A DNA stretch of 64,000 nucleotides from Axinella damicornis. Taxonomy: Eukaryota; Porifera; Demospongiae; Axinellida; Axinellidae. Every line of letters begins with the position of its first letter. Within the stretch, counting starts at the first letter, position 1. The stretch spans positions 433,358-497,357 of the forward strand of contig OZ007516.1 in NCBI GenBank assembly GCA_963931865.1, written 5' to 3'. Shown here one piece after another: positions 1-12,700 of the stretch. The translations under genes and the position numbers were made by a program. The notes below the pieces were generated by a model. That model saw only the letters and a program-made list of their open reading frames with translations, did no database searches and was not told the DNA's origin.

Positions 1-176
1 GGCATACAAGGCATGGTTCATGATCAAGGCATGTCAAGGCAAGGTTCATGATCAAGGCATGTCAAGGCATGGTTCATGATCAAGGCATGGTTCATGATCA
101 AGGCATGGTTCACGATCAAGGCATGGTTCATGATCAAGGCATGGTTCACGATCAAGGCATGGTTCACGATCAAGGC
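1..176. repeat. 18-bp tandem repeat (AAGGCATGGTTCAYGATC)
   Basis: About nine units with a few variants, continuing off the left edge. It lies downstream of the golgin stop codon. The open frame through it is produced by the repeat (18 is divisible by 3). Confidence 0.95.
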
Positions 177-519
177 GCTTTAAATTGTCGTCTTGTCCTG
201 AACCTCACTTGCTGGTGTCATCCAGCTATTGTTTGGTATGATGACATTGGGACGTGCCATGCAACAAAACATATGCAGCAACAGTGGAATTAATGACCTA
301 GCCACTGATAGCCTCATCTGCACTTCCAAAGCAATCACCATCCTTTGCTACTGCTAATACGGTTGATACCGAGTCTGCATGCATATTATAGTACGTACAG
401 ACCCTGTAAGCTACATACTCCCCACTGTATACCTTCTCCCTATGACCTCCTGTTGGTGTCATTGCAAGTCATGCCTGCATGCCCATTCCCTGCATAGAAA
501 TCTATTGCAGGCCCATGCG

Positions 520-576
520 TAGTCTCGGTACCAGACCCTCGCTCCGCGTGCAAGTTAGGGTCTGGTACCGAGACTA
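520..576. repeat. Hairpin element, TAGTCTCGGTACCAGACCC family
   Basis: Arms TAGTCTCGGTACCAGACCCT and AGGGTCTGGTACCGAGACTA enclose a GC-rich loop. It lies downstream of the golgin stop codon. Confidence 0.85.
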
Positions 577-697
577 GCCCATGCGCTAGTCCACGTACTA
601 TAATACCACAATCCCCTCCCCTTGGACTGCTCTCTGCCTCAACATCACGGTATAAAGCAAATTAAATTGAATCATGAAAATATTACCAGTAATTCTG

Positions 698-775
698 CTA
701 TTCTGTGGTGGCTAAAAGTTGTCTTTTCTGCTTCTCGGAGAACCGTGCTAGTGCCGCAATCACCTTGACCAGATG
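698..775 (-). CDS. GOLGA4: Golgin exon 14: end of the GRIP domain and stop
   Basis: Acceptor TTCCTCCCAG|CATCTG, then HLVKVIAALARFSEKQKRQL and LATTE, stop TAG at 698-700. It aligns with human TMAKVITTVLKFPDDQTQKIL. The acceptor's pyrimidine tract is the near end of a 0.7-kb minisatellite. Confidence 0.92.
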   Translation of the reverse strand, partial: HLVKVIAALARFSEKQKRQLLATTE

Positions 776-3700
776 CTGGGAGGAAGATGGGGGAGAAGAT
801 TGGGGAGGATGGGAGGGGGGAGGATGGGAGGGCGGGAGGATAGAGAGGAAGGGTGGGTGGGAAGGATGGGAGGGTGGGGAGGATGAGAGGGTGGGGAGGA
901 TAGGAGGATGGGAGGGTGGGGAGGATGGGAGGGTGGGGAGGATGGGAGGGTGGGGGAGGATGAGAGGGTGGGGAGGATGAGAGGGTGGGGAGGATGGGAG
1001 GGTGGGGGAGGATGAGAGGGTGGGGAGGATAGGAGGATGGGAGGGTGGGGAGGATGGGAGGGTGGGGAGGATGAGAGGGTGGGGAGGATAGGAGGATGGG
1101 AGGGTGGGGAGGGTGGGAGGGTGGGGAGGATGGGAGGGTGGGGGAGGATGAGAGGGTGGGGAGGTGGGGAGGATGGGAGGGTGGGGGAGAATGAGAGGGT
1201 GGGGAGGATAGGAGGATGGGAGGATGGGAGGGTGGGGAGGATGAGAGGGTGGGGAGGATAGGAGGATGGGAGGGTGGGGAGGATGGGAGGGTGGGGGAGG
1301 ATGAGAGGGTGGGGAGGATAGGAGGATGGGAGGGTGGGGAGGATGGGAGGGTGGGGGAGGATGAGAGGGTGGGGAGGATAGGAGGATGGGAGGGTGGGGA
1401 GGATGGGAGGGTGGGGGAGGATGGAGGATAGGAGGATGGGGAAGAAGGGAGGGTGGGGAGGATGGGGAGGACAGGAGATAGGGATGGAAAGGGCATGCAG
1501 GGGAGGGGAGGAGGATGGAATAATACTTGGCAATGGAACAAAAGTGAGGAATTAGCTACTTGACTTCAGAGAATTGAACCATTGAACTACATACTAATGT
1601 AATTATGTACAAGGGTTAAAATTTCCTTTTTGGGCTGTGAGAAGCAGTTAAAACAATTCCTGCTGAGTTCAAATACTGTACTGTACTGTACCTTGGTCTT
1701 ACCATCATGTATTACTGTACTGTACCTTGGTCTGTCTACCCATCATGTATTACAGTACTGTACCTTGGTCTGTCTACCCATCATGTATTACAGTACTGTA
1801 CCTTGGTCTGTCTACCCATCATGTATTACAGTACTGTACCTTGGTCTGTCTACCCATCATGTATTACTGTACTGTACCTTGGTCTGTCTACCATCATGTA
1901 TTACTGTACTGTACCTTGGTCTGTCTACCCATCATGTATTACTGCACTGTACCTTGGTCTGTCTACCCATCATGTATTACTGTACTGTACCTTGGTCTGT
2001 CTACCCATCATGTATTACTGTACTGTACCTTGGTCTGTCTACCATCATGTATTACTGTACTGTACCTTGGTCTGTCTACCCATCATGTATTACTGTACTG
2101 TACCTTGGTCTGTCTACCCATCATGTATTACTGCACTGTACCTTGGTCTGTCTACCCATCATGTATTACTGTACTGTACCTTGGTCTGTCTACCCATCAT
2201 GTATTACTGTGCTGTACCTTGGTCTGTCTACCATCATGTATTACTGTACTGTACCTTGGTCTGTCTACCCATCATGTATTACTGCACTGTACCTTGGTCT
2301 GTCTACCCATCATGTATTACTGTACTGTACCTTGGTCTGTCTACCCATCATGTATTACTGTGCTGTACCTTGGTCTGTCTACCCATCATGTATTACTGTA
2401 CTGTACCTTGGTCTGTCTACCCATCATGTATTACTGCACTGTACCTTGGTCTGTCTACCCATCATATATTACTGTACTGTACCTTGGTCTGTCTACCCAT
2501 CATGTATTACTGTACCTTGGTCTGTCTACCCATCATGTATTACTGTACTGTACCTTGGTCTGTCGACCCATCATGTATTCGAAAAGCACGTTCTTGAAGT
2601 ACTGTGGAACAAGAAGACAGTGTGACAGTCTGTGAGTAACAATCAACTGCTGGAAGTCATAACCACGTTCTTGCTCAACTGTGAACAAAGTGATTGTGCA
2701 TGATTGACGTAAGCATCCAGTTTGGAGCGTTGCTGCATGTGCTATCAGTGTGTACCTTCTCTCCCCCCACACAACAGCCTTTGGAGTGAGTCTACACTGG
2801 TCTCGTTCCCAGGCCCACACGCGGAAGTGGGCCTGGTGACACATGGCAAAATTCCCATATGTGCTGAGCTCAGCAGTCTTGATTTTCGGGTAGGCGAATC
2901 ACGTTCGTCCATTGCCAATTACTGCATAGTAATTACATTCTTTACCCCGTGAAAAGTGGGCCGTTTGATAAAACCGCTGTTGTAGCCTTCAAGACTCACC
3001 TCTGGTCGCTCCTTGGCCAAGGACTTTCTACATAGCCATCACCAACAGCTACCGTATAGCGGGATATTTTCGTAGGTGCAAAATTTCGTATAAATGGCCA
3101 CAAGCCCCTCAGCAGAAATTTTCGTATTTTAATTTTCGTATGCGCCTGCGCATTGCCACGCCCCCTAGCACTACGCGTACGTTTTGGTACATGGTTGAGG
3201 CAATGCACAATGGTGAGAGGGTACGTCTACAATGCTGATATCTGGGCCTCTGTTGTTGGCAAGAATTTCGGAATAGCCGTCTGGTTGGCGGCATACTCGC
3301 CGTCGTTGCTAGTCTTGCGGGGCCAGACCCCGCGAGACTAGATCGTTGCTGCTCAGTGAACTGACTTACTTTCATTTGTCGCACTTCCCACGCTGAGTCT
3401 CGTTATCGTAGCAGGCTAACGGGTGTAGACGGGTCCACTGGAGTCTGGAAGGCCTTTCGAAGGTTAGAAATACCGTTATAAAACCCCACCGCTTGCTCGC
3501 CGCTTCCACGTGTTCGATTGCCCGTTCAAAATTTGACGTTAAATTTCGACGGTTAATTTTTCGTAGTTTTTATTTTCGTATCTCGAGGCTTCATACGAAA
3601 TATACGAAAATTAGCACCGTACGAAAATTTCCCGCTATACGGTACCTTCCACGCGATTTCAAATGCATCCAAGTAAGGATGTAATCGCTTACGCAATTAT

Positions 3701-6700
3701 GCTGACTGTGCACATACGGGAATTTTGCCAAGTGTCACCAGGCCCTCTTCCGCATTCCGTGTGAGGGCCTGGGTACGAGGCTAAGTCTACACACCAGCAG
3801 ACATATTGCTACTCTGGTCTAGTCACGGACTGTCCTAATAAGGGTCCCAACAATAGCCTGGGGTGGAAGTGTACCTTGCACCTGGAATGCAAGCACACTT
3901 AAAACTACAAATTCCATTGCTTTGTATGTGATTGCTAACCCCATGAGAGACTCGTACTAGCCTCATTCCCAGGCCGTGTGCCTGGGAATGAGGCTAGAGT
4001 TGTCCTGTACAATGTCATCGAATCTGATATTTCGGACACATAGCCATCACTACTCGGCTGATAGGTGCACACACACTTTGTGATGTCAAGGTACGCTGTA
4101 CATTCCCTCACCCTAACCTCAAAGGGTCAACCATGTGTTTACATTGTGCAGTGAGGCACTAGGTCTGAAAGGCCCCCTTGATGTGCTGTTACACAACAAA
4201 TCACTTGTTTGACCCTTGACACTCAAAATGCTTATTGGAATTCTACCCCAGTCTAATGCCCAGTCGCTGTACTATGAGGTTCTGGATTGGGAGCGTACAT
4301 TTCTGTATAAGGGTCACAGCCAAGAAGGTTCATAATGAAATTCATATCATTTAAAATGACCTCAATATCTATGGGACACCCTTAATGAGATCATGAAGTC
4401 GCTTTTTGCCATGACATTGAAATGGTCTCACAAAACTTGAGTCCTATATAGGGGGTACGTGGTCACATTAGGGGCGTACAGTGCCTGTTAGCCTCGTTCC
4501 CAGGCCCGAGAGGAGAAGGAAGAAAGGGCCTGGTTTCCACTGTAATTCCACCAGCGCCACAGACGTTCGATTACGTCTGTACACTTGCGACATGCCAGGG
4601 GAGGAACTCTCCCTCTCTCACATCTACGGACGAGTCCCCTGTAGATGAGGTTTCGGACATGCTCCCCTATCCAACATCGCAGCCTCTCACTGTTATCTCT
4701 TAGTCCGACCATTACGGTACACCTCTCTCCAAACTACCCATTCCTGGATATCAAAAACAATATAGCTCGCCCCCTTGCTCTTTACCTCAAACTCTGATCC
4801 ATGAGGCTCGGAGTCCAGCACAATATCTTTGGAGGGGGTGTCGGGAAGGCTGTGCGGGGTTGAGAATGAAGGGGACCATGATCGTGGAGGTGTGGTGAAA
4901 GATTGGTGGTGGAGTTGCGCCTGCAGAGGGAGGAAGGAGAGTGGGGAGTTAGGAAGTCCGTACACATGGTGGTACATCTTGTATGAAACCATGAAGAGCA
5001 ACCTCAGTAAACTATGGCATCCATGACCAGTAAACCATGTGTATCCAATCTAGTATACCTCAGTAATCCAACTCAGTATACTACAATTGATTGTGCAGCC
5101 TGAGCAACCTTAATTAATTAGTACACAGACACATTTTTGTCAAAATGCTGCAAGTACGGCTACCGAGCGCCTGGGAACGAGGCTACATATTAGTCTTCCC
5201 GAGTTTGCTGTTCATGCATGAGAATGCACCACGGCACTGATGCATGCTGGGGGTGACCTAGGCTCGTTCCCAGGCCCCATCCGAAAATGGTATGGGGCCT
5301 GGGAACGAGGCTAGGGGGTGACCCATGCTGGGGAGCCTAAGACAATTCTGCAGACTGGAGGGGTGGCCATGATCACTGCACTAGGCAAGGTGTGCCGCCA
5401 GAGATGGTCAGCAAGTCGTTGTTTAGAGGCATGCTGCTAGATCATCTCAGGCAGCATCAGCTAGACGTTGTTTAGAGGTGTACTGCCAGAGATCTGAGAT
5501 GATCCGCAAGACGTTGTTTAGAGGCATATTGCCATATATGATCAGTTTTAGCAGACTGGTATCTTGGGCTAGGAATGAGATATGAAGCTGCGATTTGCAC
5601 CATTGTGATCAGCATGAATGGAGCTTTCCAATGATGCCAATTTTGCTGAAGGTTGAATTTTGACCCAAAATCATGAAAAAAACCATGGATTATAGCCTTT
5701 GGTCGAGTGCAATTTTTGACAAAAACATGACCGACATGAAAATTCATTTTAAGGACATCATTTGAATGCTCTTTTCATGCTGATCACTATGGTGCAAATC
5801 CCAGCTTCATATCTCATTCCTAGCCCAAGATACCTAGCATAGTACTTAGCTGGCTACTACATGTATATATCCATTGTCTAATGAAAGACAAAAGTGTGAC
5901 CGAAAGTAAAAGTCATTTTAAGGACATCATTTGAAGCTCTTTTTAGCACACCCAGGTTCATATCTCATTCACATACCCAGTGCAACGTGTCCATTTTGGC
6001 AGAGATGGAAACCACTGATTTTTCTTGCTATGCAAGCTATCTTGGGCTAGGAATGAGATATGAAGCTGGGATTTGCACCATTGTGATCAACATGAATGGA
6101 GCTTTCAAAGGATGTCCATTTTGCTGTAGGTTGAATTTTGACCCAAAATCATGAAAAACCATGGATTATAGCCTTTGCTCGAGTGCGATTTTGACAAAAA
6201 TGTGACCGACATTGAAAATCATTTCAAGGACATCACTAGAAGGTTCTTTTCATGCTGATCACAATGGTGCAAATCCCAGCTTCATATCTCATTCCTAGCC
6301 CAAGACACCTAGCATTTGGTTGAGTGCGATTTTTGACAAAAATGTGACCAACATTTAAACGTCATCTTAGCACATCACTTGAAGGTTCTTTTCATGCTGA
6401 ACACAATGGCACAATTCCCAGCTTCATATCTCATTCACATACCCATACCTAGTGCAATGCTCTCTTCCAAGTCGATTTATGGGAGAAATGGCACATCAGT
6501 CACCCTATATATTGGTAGAAAATGGTAGTGTGGTTCACCTGGAGTCCCTGGTTCTGTGTGTGAAGCTGGTCTCTCTTGGCTCCCGTGGACTTCAGAGCCT
6601 GCTTGTACTCCTTCAGCATACCCTCCAGCCTGTATCACATGGGAGTCACATGATCACATCATGCGAAATAGCACACTCTTACTAAAGAGGGTATAATTTG

Positions 6701-9700
6701 ACCAGCTTGTGTGTCCGTAAAGTATACAATCCCCCCACTGACACAACTGCACCACAACCAACTCACCACCCCGTCCTGGAGTGCTTCCAATCCCCCCCCC
6801 CACCTCACAACCTCCCCTTCCTCCAACTCCTATTCCGCTTCCCCACTTCCAATCCCCCAACCAACCTCACCACCTTGGACTCTCTCCAACCTCCCATGCC
6901 ACCTCCTCCCTCCCTCCCTTCCTTCCAACTCCCTCACTCACACCCACCCACCTCACCATCTCACCCTCACACACCCACTTCACCACCTCCACTCCCTCCA
7001 ACTCCCTCCCTCACACACCCACCACCACCTCGATCCTCACACAAACCTCACCACCTCACACCCACACACCTTACGTACCCTCACATACCCACCTTACCCT
7101 CACACATCCACCTCACCCTCACATATCCACCTCACCTTCACACACATACCAACCTCACCACCTCGATCCTCACACACAAACCCCACCACCACACCCTCAC
7201 ATACCCACCTCACCACACCCTCACACACCCACCTCACCACCTCGATCCTCACACACAAACTCACCACCACACCCTCACACACCCACTTTACCCTCACACA
7301 TCCACCTCACCCTCACCACCTCGATTCTCACACACAAACTTCACCACCACACCCTCACACACCCACCTCACCACCTCGATCCTCACACACACTCACCACC
7401 ACACCCTCACACACCCACTTTACCCTCACACATCCACCTCACCCTCACCACCTCGATCCTCACACACAACCTCACCACCACACCCTCACACACCCACCTC
7501 ACCACCTCGATCCTCACACACAAACTCACCACCACACCCTCACACACCCACCTCACCACCACACACTCACACTCACCTCACCACCACACCCTCATCACAC
7601 ACCCACTTTACCCTCACACATCCGCCTCACCCTCACCACCTCGATCCTCACACACAAACCTCACCACCACACCCTCACACACCCACCTCACCACCACACC
7701 CTTACACACCCACCTCACCACCATACCCTCACACACCCACCTCACCACCACACCCTCACATACCCACCTCACCACCACACCCTCACACACCCACCTCACC
7801 ACACACCCTCACATACCCACCTCACCACCTCTCCCTGGACTCCCTCCAGCTCCTCCACCCTCCCTTGAAGCTCCTGCACCTCGGTGTCGTGCTGCTCCCG
7901 CAATGCCTGCAGGGCTCTCCGGTGTTCCTCCGTGAGGCTATCCACGACCTCCTCTGCCCTCTGCCCCTGAGCATCGACTAACTCCTGCTCGTGCTGGGAC
8001 TTCAGTGCTTCAATCTCCACACGGTGACCTGACTGTAGCTCAACTAGCTGCCGCTCAAACTTGGAGGATTTATCTGCTTCGGCTAGCAAGTTGTCCCTTG
8101 CCTCTTGGGTCTCAGCCCTGAGGGACGCTAGAGCCCTCGTCATCTCCGCTACTTTGCTAGTGCCAACGTCCCGGGAGTCCTGCAGCTTGCTCTTGTGGCT
8201 CTGAGCGAGTTCCCTGTACCTGGAAGTAAGTTCGGCTTTTTCCTTTTCATATTTTTGCTCCAGTTCGAGCTGTACCGCAAGCACTCTGGAATCAACCTTG
8301 CTTTCAGCACTCTCGAGCTTACCTTGGAACTGCTTCTTCAGTGATGCGATCTTCGCCTCGGCTTTCCTCTTGATTTCAGCACTCTTGGCTTCACTCTCCT
8401 CATGGAGCTGAGACAGCTGCTGCTCAAGCTCGCTTACTCTAGCAGCTACAGAGTCTCTTTCCTGGCTCCTTTCTGAAGCCTGTCCGTCCACCTCGGACTT
8501 TAGCCGGTCATAGCTCTCCTGCACTGCAGCCAAACGCTGCTCCAAATCTTTTTCTCGTGCAGAGTATTCACTGCACTCTGTGTCATGCTTCCCTAACAGT
8601 TTCTCCCGTTCCATATTCACCGTGACCAGCATCTCCTCTAGCTTTGACTTCCACTCTGCCTCGTTTCTGATGGTCGCACGTCCAGCTTCTTTGACCTGCT
8701 GTTTCAAAGACTTCATCTCTTGTACGTGCCCCTCTCTTTCTGCCTCAACATCTGTTTCAAATTTCGCTCTCTCCTCATTCATCTTTGCAAGTTCTTCCCC
8801 AAGACCCTGCTTCTCAGCGGTAAGCTGCTCTAATGCTTTAACCACCTCTGCCAATTTGGCTTCCAACTTCTGGTAACTCTCGTCTAACCTGTGATACTTC
8901 TCATCAGAAGCTATGCAGGCTGCACCAGTGGATTCAGCCCTTGCGTCTGCTTGTGCCAGCTTGTCAGAAAGGGCCTTGGTTTCACTGCGATGTTGCACAA
9001 GCTCCTTTTCCTTTCGAGCAAGGGTCTCCCTCAGAATAGTGATATCTGCCTGCAGTGAGGTTTCCAAAGCTGAAGATTGTGAACGCTGCTTCTTGAGCTG
9101 GTCTTGAAGGGTAGCGACTCTTTCCTTTAGCTGGCTGTTTTCACTTGACAGACTCTCGCTGTTTGCTGAAGCAGACTTCTCTGCCTCAAGCTTGGCTATG
9201 TACTCTTTCTCCTGCTTCTCAAGCTGTGCAGTAAATTGCTTCTTCATTCCTGCAAGTTTTGTTTCAGCTCGTTTCTTGATCTCCTGCCGCCTTTCGTCGG
9301 TCTCCCCTTCAACCTTTGCAAGCTGTGAAGCCACCTCGTTCAAATCCTTCTCTTTGCCCTGCAGTGCTTCTTCCAGACGTGCGGCTTTCTCCCTAAAGCT
9401 CTGCAGCTCTCGAGTCATCTTCTGTGCCCTGGCATTTGCCTGGGTAAGCTTTGTTTCAAAGTCAGCGGCCTTTGTGTTCAATTCAACCGTAACAGCATCA
9501 CGAGACTTGGCAGTATCTTCAAGACCACTCTCCATCTTCCGTTTCGCTTCAACAAGTTTTGCGATCTCCGACTCCAACTCAGAGTGTCTGTGGGAGGCCT
9601 TGTCTAGTTCTGCTTGCAGTACGGCCTCTCTCTCCCTCCACTGTGATTCCAACACTCTCACACGCTCTTCTCCCGAATCACTCAACTGAGCTACTACGGA

Positions 9701-12700
9701 CTCCCTCTCCTGCTGAGCTGCTTCCATCTCAGCCTGGTGGGCCACCGACTTCTCTCTCCCGTGTTGGTCTACGGCTTGGTCCAGCTGTGCCTTCCAAGTG
9801 GCCTGCAGACTTTCCACCCGGTTGTTCTGCTCCTTCTTCAGAGTGGAGACGGCCTCCTTGTGTTTTGCACGAACTTCCTGCATCTGTTCTCCATGTTGCT
9901 CTTGCAGACTTTGCACTCTTGATTCAGCCGACTGGAGCTGCTCCTTCAGTGAGGCAATCTCACCCTGGTACCTGCCTTCCATCTCGGCAGCTTTGTCCCT
10001 GAGTTGCCTGGCACTCGTCTCCAGCTGATCTTTAGCTTCTTCTTTTAGCGCCATTGTTTGAGCCTGATGCTTCCGCTCTGCCTCAGCCAGAGTAACTCCT
10101 GCACTCTCTCTTGCAATCTTCTCCCTCTTTTCCAGATCCTCCTGGTGCCGTTTACCCGTATCTTCCAGCTCTTGTAGTCTCCTCTGAAGCTCTTTCTGGC
10201 ACTCACCCAGTGTGCTCTCTAACCCACTTTTCTCCTCTTTCCATGCAGTTTCTCTTTCCAATAACTTCATTTCAAATTCCTTCTTCTCTTCTGCAAGTTT
10301 CTCCTGAAATTTGGCCTCTAGACTCCCCAGAATCTGTTTTTCATGGGAGTCCATCCGAGCAGCTAAGTCGGTCCCTTGCTTCTCTTCCAGGGCCTTGACT
10401 TTAGACAGGTGTGTCTGTTTGAGCTGCTGGAACTTGTCCTGGTATGCTTTCTTCAAGTTGCCGACCTTCTCCTCCTGACTGCTCTGGAGTGCTTCCAGCA
10501 CTGACTCATGGTCAGACTTCATCTTTGAAACAGTCTCTTGTTCTGCTTGCACTCTTGATTCAGCCGACTGGAGCTGCTCCTTCAATGAGGCAATCTCACC
10601 CTGGTACCTGCCTTCCATCTCGGCAGCTTTGTCCCTGAGTTGCCTGGCACTCGTCTCCAGCTGATCTTTAGCTTCTTCTTTTAGCGCCATTGTTTGAGCC
10701 TGATGCTTCCGCTCTGCCTCAGCCAGAGTAACTCCTGCACTCTCTCTTGCAATCTTCTCCCTCTTTTCCAGATCCTCCTGGTGCCGTTTACCTGTATCTT
10801 CCAGCTCTTGTAGTCTCCTCTGAAGCTCTTTCTGGCACTCACTCAGTGTGCTCTCTAACCCACTTTTCTCCTCTTTCCATGCAGTTTCTCTTTCCAATAA
10901 CTTCATTTCAAATTCCTTCTTCTCATCTGCAAGTTTCTCCTGAAATTTGGCCTCTAGACTCCCCAGAATCTGTTTTTCATGGGAGTCCATCCGAGCAGCT
11001 AAGTCGGTCCCTTGCTTCTCTTCCAGGGCCTTGACTTTAGACAGGTGTGTCTGTTTGAGCTGCTGGAACTTGTCCTGGTATGCTTTCTTCAAGCTGCCGA
11101 CCTTCTCCTCCTGACTGCTCTGGAGTGCTTCCAGCACTGACTCATGGTCAGACTTCATCTTTGAAACAGTCTCTTGTTCTGCTTGCAAAGTTGCCGCGAG
11201 AGAAGCTACTTTTCCTTCGTAGTTCTCTTTCATAGCGGTGAGCTCAGACTGGCGTTGTGCTTCAACCTGTTGCAAGGCAGCTGCATGTGTGCCCTCCATC
11301 TCACTGAGCTTGGCTCCCAGCCGCTGTCTTTCCACCTTCAGCTGGTTTATTTCCATTGTAGTTTGTCTCAGACTTTGCTCCTGACCGCGGATCTTGGACT
11401 CCTGCTCCTTGCCGTCTGTTAACCGCTGCTGTTGCTCCGTGTGAAGTGTGTTTGAGAGGTTGTCTATTTCAGCTTGATATTCCTGTACTTTCTGATGCAT
11501 TTCTTCCTCTTTTGAGTGCAGTTGCTGCTGGAATCTCTCCACCTCTTTCAGGTGGCTGCTCACCGCTGATTCCTGCAGAGATTTCAACTCCAAATGATCA
11601 CCTTGGAGTGACTTCAATTGCTCCTGAACCTCGTGGTACGCAGTCTGTGATGACTCCAGCTGCCCTCGCAGACCTTCTGTGATTTGAGAGAGTTGTTCTT
11701 CCTTGCCAGAGCTCAGAGCTTCCATTTCCGCCTTCAGAGACTGCACGGCTTCTTCATGCTCTTGCCCCATCTCCCTGAGGCGGGAGGAATGGGACACATT
11801 CTCACTTTCAAGGCCAGACACCTTTGCCTTCAGGGATGCCACTGCTTCCGCCTGTTGTACTTCCTTCTGCTGCGACTGAGATTGGAGAACTTCCCTCTCC
11901 CTCCTGAACTTCATCACAAGCTGCTTCTTCTCTGTCTGAAATGCTTGAGTGAACTTCTGCTTTTCATCTCCAAAAGATTGATGGAGGTCGGTTAGCTCCT
12001 TCTGGTGAGCAAGCCTCAGTTTCTCTTCAAGGTCTTTAGTTTCCTCGGCATGCTTCTCTTCCATGGCTGAGATGGTGGACTGCAGACCCGACACCTCTGA
12101 CGTGTGCTCTGCCCGCAGCACCTGGCAGTCTTGCTGGATCTCCCTTAAGCTTGCCTCAGCCGCTGCTTTCTGCTGCTCCATTTCCTGCTCTTTTTGCTGA
12201 AGAGCAACTTGCAACTCACCCACCCTAGCTTCGTGTTCCTGCTTCAAAGAGGCTAGGTCGGCCTCCTGGTTCTTCCTCATCTCACTCATCCTAGATTGTA
12301 ACTCATCGCCAGTTTTCACCTGTGCTGCTTCAATGCGACCTTGGTGTTCAGTCTGAAGTGATTCCACCTCCTTGGAGTGTTCAGCTTTCAGCCTTTCCAC
12401 TGCTTCTTTGTGCGTGGCAACCATCTTGTCTTTCTCAGCGTTGTGTTTTGAGGCACTGGCTTCTTGACTTTTCAACATCTTTTCCTCCCACTCATGAGAC
12501 AGCTGCTCCTTCTCTGTCTTGAGGAGAGTCAGATTCTCTTGGAGGTCTCTCAGCTTACTCTCCAGTTGTGCTTTCTGCTCCGCCATGGATTGAAGTTCAT
12601 GTTGCAAACCGTCTGACTGCTGCACAGCCTCTTGTACAACACCCGTCTTCTCCTCAAGTGCTCTGCCAAGCCTCGAGACCTCACCTTGTGCTGCACTCAG

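Noticed and set aside
672..1541. Long overlapping Pro/Ser-rich open frames on the minus strand and Gly/Glu-rich ones on the plus strand
   Set aside because: They are translations of the 60-bp purine-rich minisatellite in the last golgin intron; several frames are open at once. Only 698-775 is coding there.
1630..2635. Three overlapping plus-strand frames of about 300 aa with YYCTVPWSVYPSCI-type repeats
   Set aside because: The 38-bp unit is not divisible by three but contains no stop in any plus frame, so all three frames stay open. The real coding content is on the other strand and only in the terminal copy.
6698..7981. Three overlapping plus-strand Thr/His/Pro-rich frames of about 385-427 aa
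   Set aside because: They translate the donor-derived intronic minisatellite.
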